From Akkermansiaceae bacterium (lineage in GTDB: Bacteria > Verrucomicrobiota > Verrucomicrobiia > Verrucomicrobiales > Akkermansiaceae), in NCBI GenBank assembly GCA_019634595.1, contig JAHCBC010000006.1:1-64000 (forward strand): a DNA stretch of 64,000 nt, read 5' to 3'. The notes under the pieces were generated by a model that searched no databases, was not told where the DNA came from, and saw only the letters and a list, made by a program, of their open reading frames with translations. The position numbers were made by a program, and so were the translations under genes. Of this stretch, positions 54,113 through 63,400 are shown piece by piece. The stretch's first letter is position 1. The number at the start of each line of letters is the position of its first letter.

Positions 54113-54457
54113 ATGAAAAAAGAAGAAAACAGAGAAGAACTTCCATACAATCTTATCCCGAATTCCCGAGAAGAGGCTCATCTGAGGCTGGAAGTCGCGA
54201 TGACTCTAGGAATCAATGACGCTTCTACTGAGGTATTTCTAGGTGCTTGGTGGGCACTATGTTGGCTTAATCCCGGCTTGCATCCCGATGATTATGAAAA
54301 TTGGGAGTTTCAAGTTTGGAGAGAAATTGCAGTGGAAGCTTTCAAGCGCGCTGAAAACGGGGGGATTCGCGATCGAATGCTGTATCCTGCGGAAGCTGTC
54401 CACCACCGACTATCCATTGAACGAGCGATGCTCGGTGCACAAGTTGGCTTAATTTGA
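54113..54457 (+). CDS. Small hypothetical protein (114 aa), AT-rich
   Basis: Start MKKEENREELPYN at 54113. The protein has a charged start, then EVFLGAWWALCWLNPGLHPDDYENWEFQVW-type aromatic-rich segments (as EVFLGAWWALCW and YENWEFQVWREIAVEAF). Base composition is clearly lower in GC than the chromosome. The start faces the RT start 12 bases away, so the two may share regulation. No family recognised. The region 54458-54589 shows no gene I trust. Confidence 0.45.
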   Translation: MKKEENREELPYNLIPNSREEAHLRLEVAMTLGINDASTEVFLGAWWALCWLNPGLHPDDYENWEFQVWREIAVEAFKRAENGGIRDRMLYPAEAVHHRLSIERAMLGAQVGLI

Positions 54458-54589
54458 GATCGAGATCATCAGACTGCAATTGGACAGGCAATATTTGGCA
54501 ACTTGTGCCCGAGTCCGAGTGGCAGCTTCAATAAAATTCGCTCTTCCATTCATCAAGGAGGCTCTGGGTAGAGAAGAGCGAATTTTGCA

Positions 54590-56299
54590 TCAACTTATTT
54601 TTTGCTGCGCTGAATTCATTAAGTTCCTATCGATCGAAGTGCCTGATTTCCGGAGTATACCAGAAACTATTGAGGCAATCTGATGAGCCAAGAAGGGGGG
54701 GACTGCATTTCCTACTTGCCGGTATTGAGCCGTTCTACTTCCTTCAAAAAAATAGTTATCCGGAAAAGTCTGTATGCGTGCAGCTTCGCGGACTGTAAGA
54801 CTCCTGATCTGAAGCGGATCAGGATGGATGTTGGCGTGACCATCCTGGGAAATGTGGCACGTGATTGTGGACGCAGGCTTGTCGGATAACTGCACTCGAA
54901 AACGATCAGCAAATTTTCTAAGATCTTTTTCATCGCCCTGAACGTTGGAATGATTTGGAAGGAGAGGGTCCGGGAAGTCCTCCAGTTTGGCAGAGCGATG
55001 CATTATCTTCGCGAATGCGGAGGAATAGAGGTAGCGATGCAGATCAGAGTCCATGTGTGAGCGGGTGGCGTGATTGCACACTCCGCCTAGTCGAGAGTCT
55101 GCTAGCCACCTTCCCAATTCACCCGGGACGGGCGTCATGTTGGTTTTCGCTATGAATTCAGCGCCGCTGTCCAGATTTGAGGCGGCAATCGCTGCGGCCG
55201 CTTCGTGAATCTTTTTTTGAATCTCTTTGAACTTTCCGGCCTCCGGTTCTGTCTTCGAAGATGTCAGCGATTTGAGCCATGAAGACTTAGCTATCGCGGC
55301 GGCAACATCTTTCAGTAGGGTGCCCGATGGTTTAGATACGGTCGGCAGCAGAGATGGGAGCCCGTTGAATAGTTCACTTAAATTTGGCCCTTTTGATGGA
55401 AGCAGGGTGGGGAGTATGTCGACTTCGACATCGTTCCGTATGCCAAGCAGAATAACCCGGTGTCGGCGCTGGGGAATTCCGTAGTTCTCTGATTTCAGGA
55501 GGTAGTCCGGAGCTTCAAGACCCTCTCCTATAGAGGTTCCTGTAACCACCAACGAGCAAACACTGTATGTGCTACCTTGCGCCAATCGGTTTAATGCGGC
55601 ATTAGGATCAGTGAGATCTTCATGGATCAATGGGAAAATTGGTTCGCCTTCCAGCTTGGCTGAGAGAAGTCCCTTCACGTTCTCCATCACAAACACAGGA
55701 GGCCAATGGTCCGCAATGATCGAGAGATATTCACGGTAGAGTAGGTGGCGGTGGTCCTTCTCAAATTCGGCGGCTGCTGCTTCTTTCCTGAATTGAAATT
55801 GGGCTGCGGTTTCTTCTGCTTTCCTCACGACACCCAGTCTGCGGGATCTGCCCGCGAGGGAGTAGGCTTGGCACGGAGGGCCGCCGATTAAAACCCAATT
55901 CTTATGACCACGGATGCGCTCTTCGATAAGGTTTCGCACCCGCTCCCTTTTCCTCACATCCGGTTTTTCGTCAGGCCTGTCTCCGATTTCGATCCGGTGT
56001 GCCTCACTCTTTGCCGCCTCGGCCGCTTCCTTGCATCTGTCGTCCCAGTCGAACATTTCCTCTTGGGAGATTTCGCCACGGAGGTGTTTGTAGTAAGCCT
56101 CGGGAACTTCTTCTGGCTTGAACTGCCTGTAGAACGCTCTGGTGGTTAGGGTCCGATGGGCATTCTCCTCCATTTCAATGGAAATGCAGATGCGGAATAC
56201 CGGATGCCCCTCGAATGGATAACGAGAAAAACCTTCCCCCAGACCTCCAGGTCCGGAGAATAGATCTACTACGGGGATTCTGTGATCATTGTCCGACAC
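54590..56299 (-). CDS. DNA C5-cytosine methyltransferase, DrmMII-like
   Basis: 569 residues. Motif I is DLFSGPGG (12-19), motif IV PPCQ with Cys143, motif VI ENV (206-208), motif VIII QRRHRVILLG, and motifs IX-X LTVREAARIQTFPDNY and YRQVGNAVPP. An insert of about 100 residues lies between motifs I and IV, as in large Dcm-like enzymes. In class 2 DISARM such an enzyme methylates host sites to mark self. It is the last gene of the minus-strand operon, 81 bases after the AIPR gene. Confidence 0.92.
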   Translation of the reverse strand: MSDNDHRIPVVDLFSGPGGLGEGFSRYPFEGHPVFRICISIEMEENAHRTLTTRAFYRQFKPEEVPEAYYKHLRGEISQEEMFDWDDRCKEAAEAAKSEAHRIEIGDRPDEKPDVRKRERVRNLIEERIRGHKNWVLIGGPPCQAYSLAGRSRRLGVVRKAEETAAQFQFRKEAAAAEFEKDHRHLLYREYLSIIADHWPPVFVMENVKGLLSAKLEGEPIFPLIHEDLTDPNAALNRLAQGSTYSVCSLVVTGTSIGEGLEAPDYLLKSENYGIPQRRHRVILLGIRNDVEVDILPTLLPSKGPNLSELFNGLPSLLPTVSKPSGTLLKDVAAAIAKSSWLKSLTSSKTEPEAGKFKEIQKKIHEAAAAIAASNLDSGAEFIAKTNMTPVPGELGRWLADSRLGGVCNHATRSHMDSDLHRYLYSSAFAKIMHRSAKLEDFPDPLLPNHSNVQGDEKDLRKFADRFRVQLSDKPASTITCHISQDGHANIHPDPLQIRSLTVREAARIQTFPDNYFFEGSRTAQYRQVGNAVPPFLAHQIASIVSGILRKSGTSIDRNLMNSAQQKIS

Positions 56300-56380
56300 G
56301 GGCCGACGCTATCAATGCTTCTCGGACCGTCCAGGAACAAGTTTAGGTATTCCTAGGAACGGCCTTGATCCTTCCTTCTC

Positions 56381-58417
56381 TCACAGGTCGCTGGCGGCAA
56401 TAGCGAACATCTCTACCAACGCTCTGAGCTTCTTAACACCGATACCGGGTTTTCCCTTCAGCGACTTCCAATCTAGGGCTGCCAGTGCTGCTACGGAGGC
56501 ACGCCGATACTTCGGAACCCATGTGCGATTGGTGTATGCCTCAAGAGCATGAATGGTGCGGGCGTCATTGAGGAACTGCGTCCGAATACTCTCCCACTCG
56601 GCGGACAGGGCATCTTCTTCGCTGGTGGGTGCCACAAACGATGATTCGGCCCATTCCTTCTCCCATGCACCGGGTAGTTCCAATCCGCCTTTCCGGAAAG
56701 CTTCCCAGAAATCGGGTTTCTTCGATTGTTCCCCGGGGTTTCCTTGGGCTCCGGAGATGTGCTGGTGCGCTCCGATGCACGCCGCCTTCAACGCTTCGAC
56801 GACGGAGGGGGACAGTCGTTGATCTGTCCATATTTTCCCCAGATCCAAACGCATCCCGGAGCGGTCCGAAAGCAACGCGACGGCGAATGCGACGCTGTTC
56901 GCTCGGAAACCTACCAGATCCAGAGAAGCGAAGATCTTCTCCGCGGACCTGAACAGGATGGCCTTGGCCACGAGATGCTGGAAATAGTTTACATCGGCCA
57001 GAGGTTCCCCGTCTTGGTCCATGCGCTCCGCCAGTTTGTTGAAATTTTTTTCCGCTCCGGTGCAGACATAATGGGGGAAACCCAGCCAAGCATGTTCATA
57101 CTTGGCGAGGTCCGTTTTGGTGAACTTCTGGGAGGGCGGGTTTTCCACTTCCCATTTCCGGCGCTGGGCCGCTGATCCCTGACGGGATTTGTCGTCGGCA
57201 TAGGAGCCTCGCGCTCGCTCGTAATACCAGTGAGTTCCCCGTTGAAGTCCACTCACGGCAGGAGCCCATATCGCACGAGAAAGCTGTTCCAACGTCTGGT
57301 GGAACTGGCCGTTAGCGGCGAAATCGGCCCCGTTGACCTTGTTCTGGCTATTCGCGTAGCGGGAGATAAGAGGCACGATCTCCGAGACCTTTTCAGGATC
57401 TTTGAGTACGGATAGCTTCACTTGTACCACCACTTGGCTGACATCCACTTTTTCCTTTTTCAGCGCATGATAGATGGATGCCGTGGTCTGGCCTCCATTA
57501 ACAATTTGGAAATCCTTCACCCACTCCAAAGAATTGTCACGCACCCGAACTTCGGCTGCAGTGCAGCACAGTCCGTTGTTGTATGCCAGAAAGCGATGAG
57601 GTTCTTCTTTGAGTGTCTTTTGCAGCCCCCGGTTGATTTTCCCCTTTGATTGCAGGAAGGCGCGGACGTTCCGTTCCAGCAGACGTTGGCCGTGTAGTCC
57701 ATAGATGCGCGCCAGCACCGGGGCGGGGAGGAAGATGAGAAAAGTCTGATATTCTCCCGTCGGATCCGCGTACCTCAAACAAGGGATAGCGCCCTCATAG
57801 TCATTGGTGAAGTCGAGTTCGATCACCTCACGGTCCCCCACTCGCAGTCGGCTAAGCTTGTCCAGATCCCATACGACGTAGCGAACTTCGATGCCGGGGA
57901 AGGACTCCTCTTCCAAGTCCAACGAACGCACTACACCATCGGTAAGGAAGAAAATTCGCACCGTCGTAAGTGAATCCCTAGCCTCGGAAAGTTTTTCCAT
58001 GACAGGATATCCGGGTGAATCCTTTTCGGTAGCCTCATGAAAATCATCTAAAGCACGTGCAAGGAAGCCACGTGCGAGCTGGAAATGGGAACGGGTGGCG
58101 GGCAACCCCACGTCCGGCACTCCTTCCGTCCCATGGTAAAGGACGATGAATAGATCTGCGGTAGCTCCGTCTCCTGAGAGGGACCACGCGTTGATTTTCG
58201 CTGCCGGGGCCTTGCGCGTGCCACGGGCCTCGTAGGACACGAGTTCTACGCCGTCAGCTTCATTATGATCACCAAGCAGCCCGATTACGTGCTCAGTGAA
58301 AGCCTCTTCCCGCTGCTCCCGAGTCGCCTCGTCCGTGAGATCCGCCTCTAGGCCGGCCTTTGCGAGCAACTCTTCATGGAGATCGGTGGAAAATTGCTGT
58401 AGCCTTGGGTTGGACAT
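56381..58417 (-). CDS. AIPR-family (abortive infection phage resistance) protein
   Basis: 678 residues, start MSNPRLQQFSTDLHEEL at 58415-58417. The core at about 225-500 has ERNVRAFLQSKGKINRGL, FLAYNNGLCC (277-285) and FQIVNGGQTTASIYHALK (303-320), the hallmark of AIPR proteins. The N-terminal part (AFTEHVIGLLGDHNEA, INAWSLSGDGATADLFIVLY) could be a PD-(D/E)xK-like nuclease fold, but I cannot show the full catalytic set. AIPR proteins occur in anti-phage and restriction-like loci. It lies between the DrmB-like and methyltransferase genes. Confidence 0.85.
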   Translation of the reverse strand: MSNPRLQQFSTDLHEELLAKAGLEADLTDEATREQREEAFTEHVIGLLGDHNEADGVELVSYEARGTRKAPAAKINAWSLSGDGATADLFIVLYHGTEGVPDVGLPATRSHFQLARGFLARALDDFHEATEKDSPGYPVMEKLSEARDSLTTVRIFFLTDGVVRSLDLEEESFPGIEVRYVVWDLDKLSRLRVGDREVIELDFTNDYEGAIPCLRYADPTGEYQTFLIFLPAPVLARIYGLHGQRLLERNVRAFLQSKGKINRGLQKTLKEEPHRFLAYNNGLCCTAAEVRVRDNSLEWVKDFQIVNGGQTTASIYHALKKEKVDVSQVVVQVKLSVLKDPEKVSEIVPLISRYANSQNKVNGADFAANGQFHQTLEQLSRAIWAPAVSGLQRGTHWYYERARGSYADDKSRQGSAAQRRKWEVENPPSQKFTKTDLAKYEHAWLGFPHYVCTGAEKNFNKLAERMDQDGEPLADVNYFQHLVAKAILFRSAEKIFASLDLVGFRANSVAFAVALLSDRSGMRLDLGKIWTDQRLSPSVVEALKAACIGAHQHISGAQGNPGEQSKKPDFWEAFRKGGLELPGAWEKEWAESSFVAPTSEEDALSAEWESIRTQFLNDARTIHALEAYTNRTWVPKYRRASVAALAALDWKSLKGKPGIGVKKLRALVEMFAIAASDL

Positions 58418-58469
58418 GGAGGGCTTTTGGTTCGTAAGATCACTTCTAGCAGGTGACTGAAGGAGCTTG

Positions 58470-60443
58470 CTAGAACACAGCGACTCGATCCAGCCCAAAC
58501 CCATCCAGAAGTTCCGAGAAGAAGCCAAGGCTGCGGTCGTCCGGCAACCCGACCACCATAGCCCTGTCCAAGCCCTGATTGATCGTCTCACAGGAGGTTT
58601 CCGGCAGCAGGACGCAGGCATGGCAGGCGGCCAGATTGGCCAGCCTAGATCCTTGGCCGCCCAAGTGCTCCGAGCAGACGGGATCCGCGGAGCACCATGA
58701 GGCCCGGGAGAGCGCGCGCCGCACCACCGGCCCCAGCCGGTCCGGCCGTCCCAGCCGCACCAGCCCCCCCAGCGTGCCTTCCGAGTCTCCGGCCGCGGTG
58801 TAGATCAGGATGCCCGCCATCGGAGCGGCCGGGTCCGCGGAAACATACAGGCGCTCGCGCAGCGAGGCGGTCCCGTAGCCGCACTCATAGACGAGCTGGT
58901 TGATCAGGATGTGGGCCAGGCTGTGGACCAGCAGATACCGGGTGGCCCACGCCGGGCCCGGAGCGTCGCTTGGCGGCAGCGTCTTGCTTTCCTGCGCCAG
59001 CCGCCTGATGAAGGCGTCATCCAGACGTGCCGCGAGCGGCCCCGCCTTCTCCCTCTGCCACCATGCCAGGCGCTCCTCGCTGAGCTCCAGGTAGATGCCT
59101 TCCCCGTAGGTTCTGATGGCGGGCAGCCACCGGTCTAGGCTTTGCGCCGGAGGATGGCGGAACAACTGCCTCATGGCGCTGTCCGGCATGTCCGCCAGCG
59201 GGGTCGGGTTGATCTGTTCCAGCCGGTCGAAGCCATAGAACACCCGCGTTTCCCTCAACCTCTCCACGAGATTCACCTTGCCGAACCACGGGGTGAGATC
59301 GTCGGGCACCGCGGCGGGGATCACCCGCAGGTCCTTGATGTGTTCCGGATCGTTCACCTGGTTCCTGATGATGTCGAATTCAGCGCGCCGGAATGTGAGG
59401 ATCTCCGGCTCTTGCCCCGAGGGAACTGCTGCTCCGGATGGGAGCGCGGCCGCGGCCGGATCGAAGATCGCGCCCAAGGCTTCCAGCACATCGCCCTCGG
59501 CGAAGGGGATGCCGCGCTGCCGCAGGGCGGGTTCCATCATTCCCGCCGCCGCAGCGTGTCCCTCCTTGCCCATTTTCCAGACGGACATCGCCATCGCGAT
59601 CATCGGATCTCCTTCCAGCTCCCCCTTCAATCTGGTGACAGCGTCGCTCTGGGGGCTCAGATCCGGCAGGCCGATGGCGGCGATCGTCCGGGGGAAGTAA
59701 AGGTTCGTCTGATTGATCAGCGCGCCCACCAGCGGGGAGCCGCATGACACCTCATTCGCCCCGCGTCCCAGCCACGGCCTGTCTCCCGGGCAGTTGATCC
59801 CCGCTTTCTGGAAGGTGCTTTGCTTTCCCGCATCCGGTCTGATGGTCGTTCCTGCCAGGCTTTTCCCTTTCCTGCCGGTGGATCCCGCGGGGCAGTTCTC
59901 ACACGCGATGCGGATGCTGCTGAGCTCGGATCCGCCACGATCGGTGAGACGGAGGCCCTCATGGTTCGTGCACTGGCAGCCGATCCACTCCTTCCACGGG
60001 AACTCGCAAAGGTGCCCCGCGGCGCATACGGCCACAAAGCGCACCGGCTGCCATCTCCCGCCTCCCTTCGGTCGGCCCGTTCTTATGGAATCCAGATTGA
60101 AGCGGTGCAATTCCCCCGTCGCCGTATGCCTGTACCAGCAGGGGAAACGTTGCGCGGGGATATTGAGGAACGCGTTGGGCGGGGCGGCCTTGTTTTTGCC
60201 CGCCATTCGGTGGTCCGGAGGCGTGCAGAACCGGTCCACGTGGAGCAATGCCGCCAGCCTCTGGTCCGCATGCTCGAATTCCACGCGATCCTCGCAGTCC
60301 ACCAGCCCGTGGGTCTGGTCCCATTTCTTGAACCAGTGGTCGAGCCCGCACACCACTTGAGGTGTGCCCGTCCTGTCGGTATAGAGGCTCCCCGGGCCGA
60401 ATGGGGCGATGAGCTGGCCGGTGCGGATCTGTTTGTTTCCCAT
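58470..60443 (-). CDS. drmB: DrmB-like DUF1998 protein
   Basis: 657 residues. The N-terminal QIRTGQLIAPFGPGSL is typical. Cys-rich segments suggest zinc sites (CAAGHLCEFPW, CENCPAGS and, near the end, CSEHL...CHACVLLPETSCE). The central-to-C-terminal block YLLVHSLAHILINQLVYECG and GILIYTAAGDSEGTLGGLV is the DUF1998 signature. In DISARM, DrmB binds DrmA, and the pair forms the core. It starts 17 bases after the helicase stop. Confidence 0.88.
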   Translation of the reverse strand: MGNKQIRTGQLIAPFGPGSLYTDRTGTPQVVCGLDHWFKKWDQTHGLVDCEDRVEFEHADQRLAALLHVDRFCTPPDHRMAGKNKAAPPNAFLNIPAQRFPCWYRHTATGELHRFNLDSIRTGRPKGGGRWQPVRFVAVCAAGHLCEFPWKEWIGCQCTNHEGLRLTDRGGSELSSIRIACENCPAGSTGRKGKSLAGTTIRPDAGKQSTFQKAGINCPGDRPWLGRGANEVSCGSPLVGALINQTNLYFPRTIAAIGLPDLSPQSDAVTRLKGELEGDPMIAMAMSVWKMGKEGHAAAAGMMEPALRQRGIPFAEGDVLEALGAIFDPAAAALPSGAAVPSGQEPEILTFRRAEFDIIRNQVNDPEHIKDLRVIPAAVPDDLTPWFGKVNLVERLRETRVFYGFDRLEQINPTPLADMPDSAMRQLFRHPPAQSLDRWLPAIRTYGEGIYLELSEERLAWWQREKAGPLAARLDDAFIRRLAQESKTLPPSDAPGPAWATRYLLVHSLAHILINQLVYECGYGTASLRERLYVSADPAAPMAGILIYTAAGDSEGTLGGLVRLGRPDRLGPVVRRALSRASWCSADPVCSEHLGGQGSRLANLAACHACVLLPETSCETINQGLDRAMVVGLPDDRSLGFFSELLDGFGLDRVAVF

Positions 60444-60460
60444 GATGATCGGGGGCGGGG

Positions 60461-63400
60461 TTATGGATTGCTGGTCGGGCTGGCCGGATTTTCCGCCGCC
60501 TTGGCGTAACCGTCGTGGATTCTCAGCTCCGCGCTGCGGTCCACCTGCCGCATGCTGGTGGGGATCTGGATGCCCTTGTCCGCTTGCATGCGGGTGGCAT
60601 ACTGCCCGGGCCAGAGCATGAGATATTCACCAAGTGGATCAGGGGGGTATTTCTCCCATTCCTGGGGATTCCTATCCCATTTCTCTGCCAGCTCATCACG
60701 GATGCGCTCCATCTCGTTGAGCGACCGTTCCAGATCCTCGCCGGACTGGACGGCGGTGCAGCGCTCCCGCAGAAGCTGGTAGCCCGCCTCCACCGCATCG
60801 TGATAGGCCCCGGCATCATAGACGGGGGAGGAGCAATGCTGCCGTGCCCATGTCAGCAGCGCGCCGCAGAGCCCCCGCTGGATCGCGGAAAGCGCGAAGG
60901 GCGTGGCCGATGTCGGCTCCACGCGCTCGTAAAGCCGGCGGTGATAGCTGTGGAATTGCTCGAAGTGCGAGCGGTCCCGGCTTTTCGACGGATTGTAGAT
61001 CGTCAGGATGAGCCCCGGGCGGTCCTTCCAGCGGCGGCCCACGCGGCCCGTCACTTGGATGTAGGTGGCCGTGGTCTTCGGCTGGCCCACCACCCCCATG
61101 AGGGACAGCCGGTCGATGTCCACTCCCACCTCGATGATGTTGGATGCCAGGCAGGCGTCGAAGATCCCGTCCTGCCCGGGTTCCACGTAGGAGGTGGAGA
61201 GGCTGTCCATCATGCCCACGATTTCCGCCTGGGAGAGGCGGCTGGTGAGCTCCTCCACGATCTTGAGATTCCGCCGCTCGTCTTTGCCGCCTCCCTCCCG
61301 GTTGAACACGAATTTCAGCCTAGAGCGGATGTCGGAATCGAAAAGCGTCTTCGCACCGCCCAGCTCGCGGATGCTGTTGTAGAAGGCCAGCAGGGTCCAC
61401 CAGGGATCCCGCTTTTCCTGCGCGAAGAAAAAGGGCCTGAAGAGCGCCGCCGTGAACGCGCGCACCTGGGTGGTCAGGGCGGATCCATAGTCGGTCGCGT
61501 GGATGCCCAAATAGAGCCGGCCGCTGCTCGGCTTCCCGTCCGGTTCCTTGGCGTACCTTCCGAAGAAGGAATCCCCCATATGCAGGCCCGGTCCGGGGAA
61601 GAGATTCGTTTCCGTGCGGGCATAGAGGGCTTTGACCTGCTCTCCGGCGCCTCGGATCGTCGCTGTGGATGCGATCAATTTCGGCTTGATCCATTTCCCC
61701 TCATGCTGATGGGAGCAGAGCCGCTCCAGGACGCCCTCATACAGCGCATACATCGTGCCCAGAGGGCCTGAGATCAGATGCAGCTCGTCCTGGATGATCA
61801 GGCCCGGCGGCATCGACTCCTGCCACGGCCGGCCACCCTTGTGATTGCGGCCGAACAACGCGCCGGCTGCCGGCCGGTACGCGATCATCGCCAGCTTGTC
61901 CGCGGTGGAAATCACCAGCGACGGCGGATTCTGATAGATCCTCTCGTCAATGACCTCCACCGGCAGCCATGTATCCGGATGCTCATCGCCGAAAGCACAT
62001 CGGATATCCGTGCAATGCAGGAGGTGGGTTTGCAGATCGATGCCTTTGACCCGCTCCATGTTCCACTGCTTTTCCGACAGTCCCTTTGGCGCGGCGGCCT
62101 CGCAGCGTCCGATGCCAGCACGGCACCAGGGGCACTCCGTCAGGACAAGGGGATTGCCCTTGGTGTGGCCCGTGCGGAAGCTGCGGATCTCCTGCTCCGC
62201 CCCCCGCAATGTGTTGGGTGATCCTCCTTCACCGATCCACAGCCCGAGAGAAAAGCGCCTGCCGGGGATCTCCGTGATGCCCTGCGCCGCCGGATTCCTC
62301 CTCAGGAACTCCATCGCGCAGATCAGGCTGGCCGCGCGCTGGAACTGCTGGGTGGTCAGCATCCGCAGCGTGTAGCGCATCAGCACATTGGTCCCATCCC
62401 GCGCGGGTCCCGCCTGCCCCGGGCCCATCCGCAGGCGCTCATGGAACATGTAGAACGCCATGACCGCCAGATAGGCCTCCGTCTTGCCACCGCCCGTGGG
62501 GAACCAGATCAGATCCACGATCTCGCGGTCCGCGGATTCACCGTCCCGGCTGCCATCCAGCGACATCAGCAGGAATGCGATCTGGAATGCCCGCCACGAT
62601 CCCAGGCCCGGCTTCTCCGCCTGCTCCTCGTAGATCTCCCACGGGGATCGGTGCACGCCCGCGGGTGACACCCTCTTCTTGGGGGCGCTCCATTCGAGCG
62701 GCCGCCTGTCGAGCTGCTTGGTGCCGATCTGCTGGAGCAGCATCGAGAGATTCGCCAATCGGAACGCACGGCGGACCCGCGCGTCCGACCTGAGCAATGA
62801 GATCCCCGCATCGATCCGCGCCAGGCACCGCGCGCAGGCATCGAGATGGCGCATGGCCACCGGTCCGAGCCCGTCCCCCAGCGATGCGGCCTCCGTCCTG
62901 CGGTCTTCGATCCATGCCTCATACTCGGCGGAGAGGTTCTCCAAGGATTGCCAGGCGGGGCCTGTCCCATCTTCCGTCAGACCGGCCAAGGCGCGCATGG
63001 AGAGCTCGATCCGGTTCCCGTCCGCGTCCTTGATATCGGGCGTCATGCTGGGCAGCTCCACCGCGGGCATCACATCGGCGAAAAGGAACTCCGGGGCCTC
63101 TGACAGCTCCGCATCCCAGCCGCACGCGCAGCCGTGCCCGATACCCCAGGTGGCGGACTCCCTGTAAAGGAGCGCCAGCGATTTCTCATCCTCATCTAGC
63201 TGGTCGAACGGCCTTCCGCTCTCGGGATATTTGACCAGCGTCCCGCCCTTCGCGGCGACTTCGAAATACGTCTGGTAGAGCACGCTCTGATGCTCCCCCG
63301 CGGTTCCCGTGATCGGGGTCATGTTCCTGAGAACCACCGTGAGCAGCCAGCAGTTCTCCTCCCTGTTCAGCGCGCGGGGGTAGACGTCGATCCGCAGTGC

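Noticed and set aside
54480..54683. 67-codon frame with TTG start between the small gene and the methyltransferase
   Set aside because: No ribosome binding site or motif, and it overlaps the methyltransferase 3' end; not separable from chance in this AT-rich stretch.
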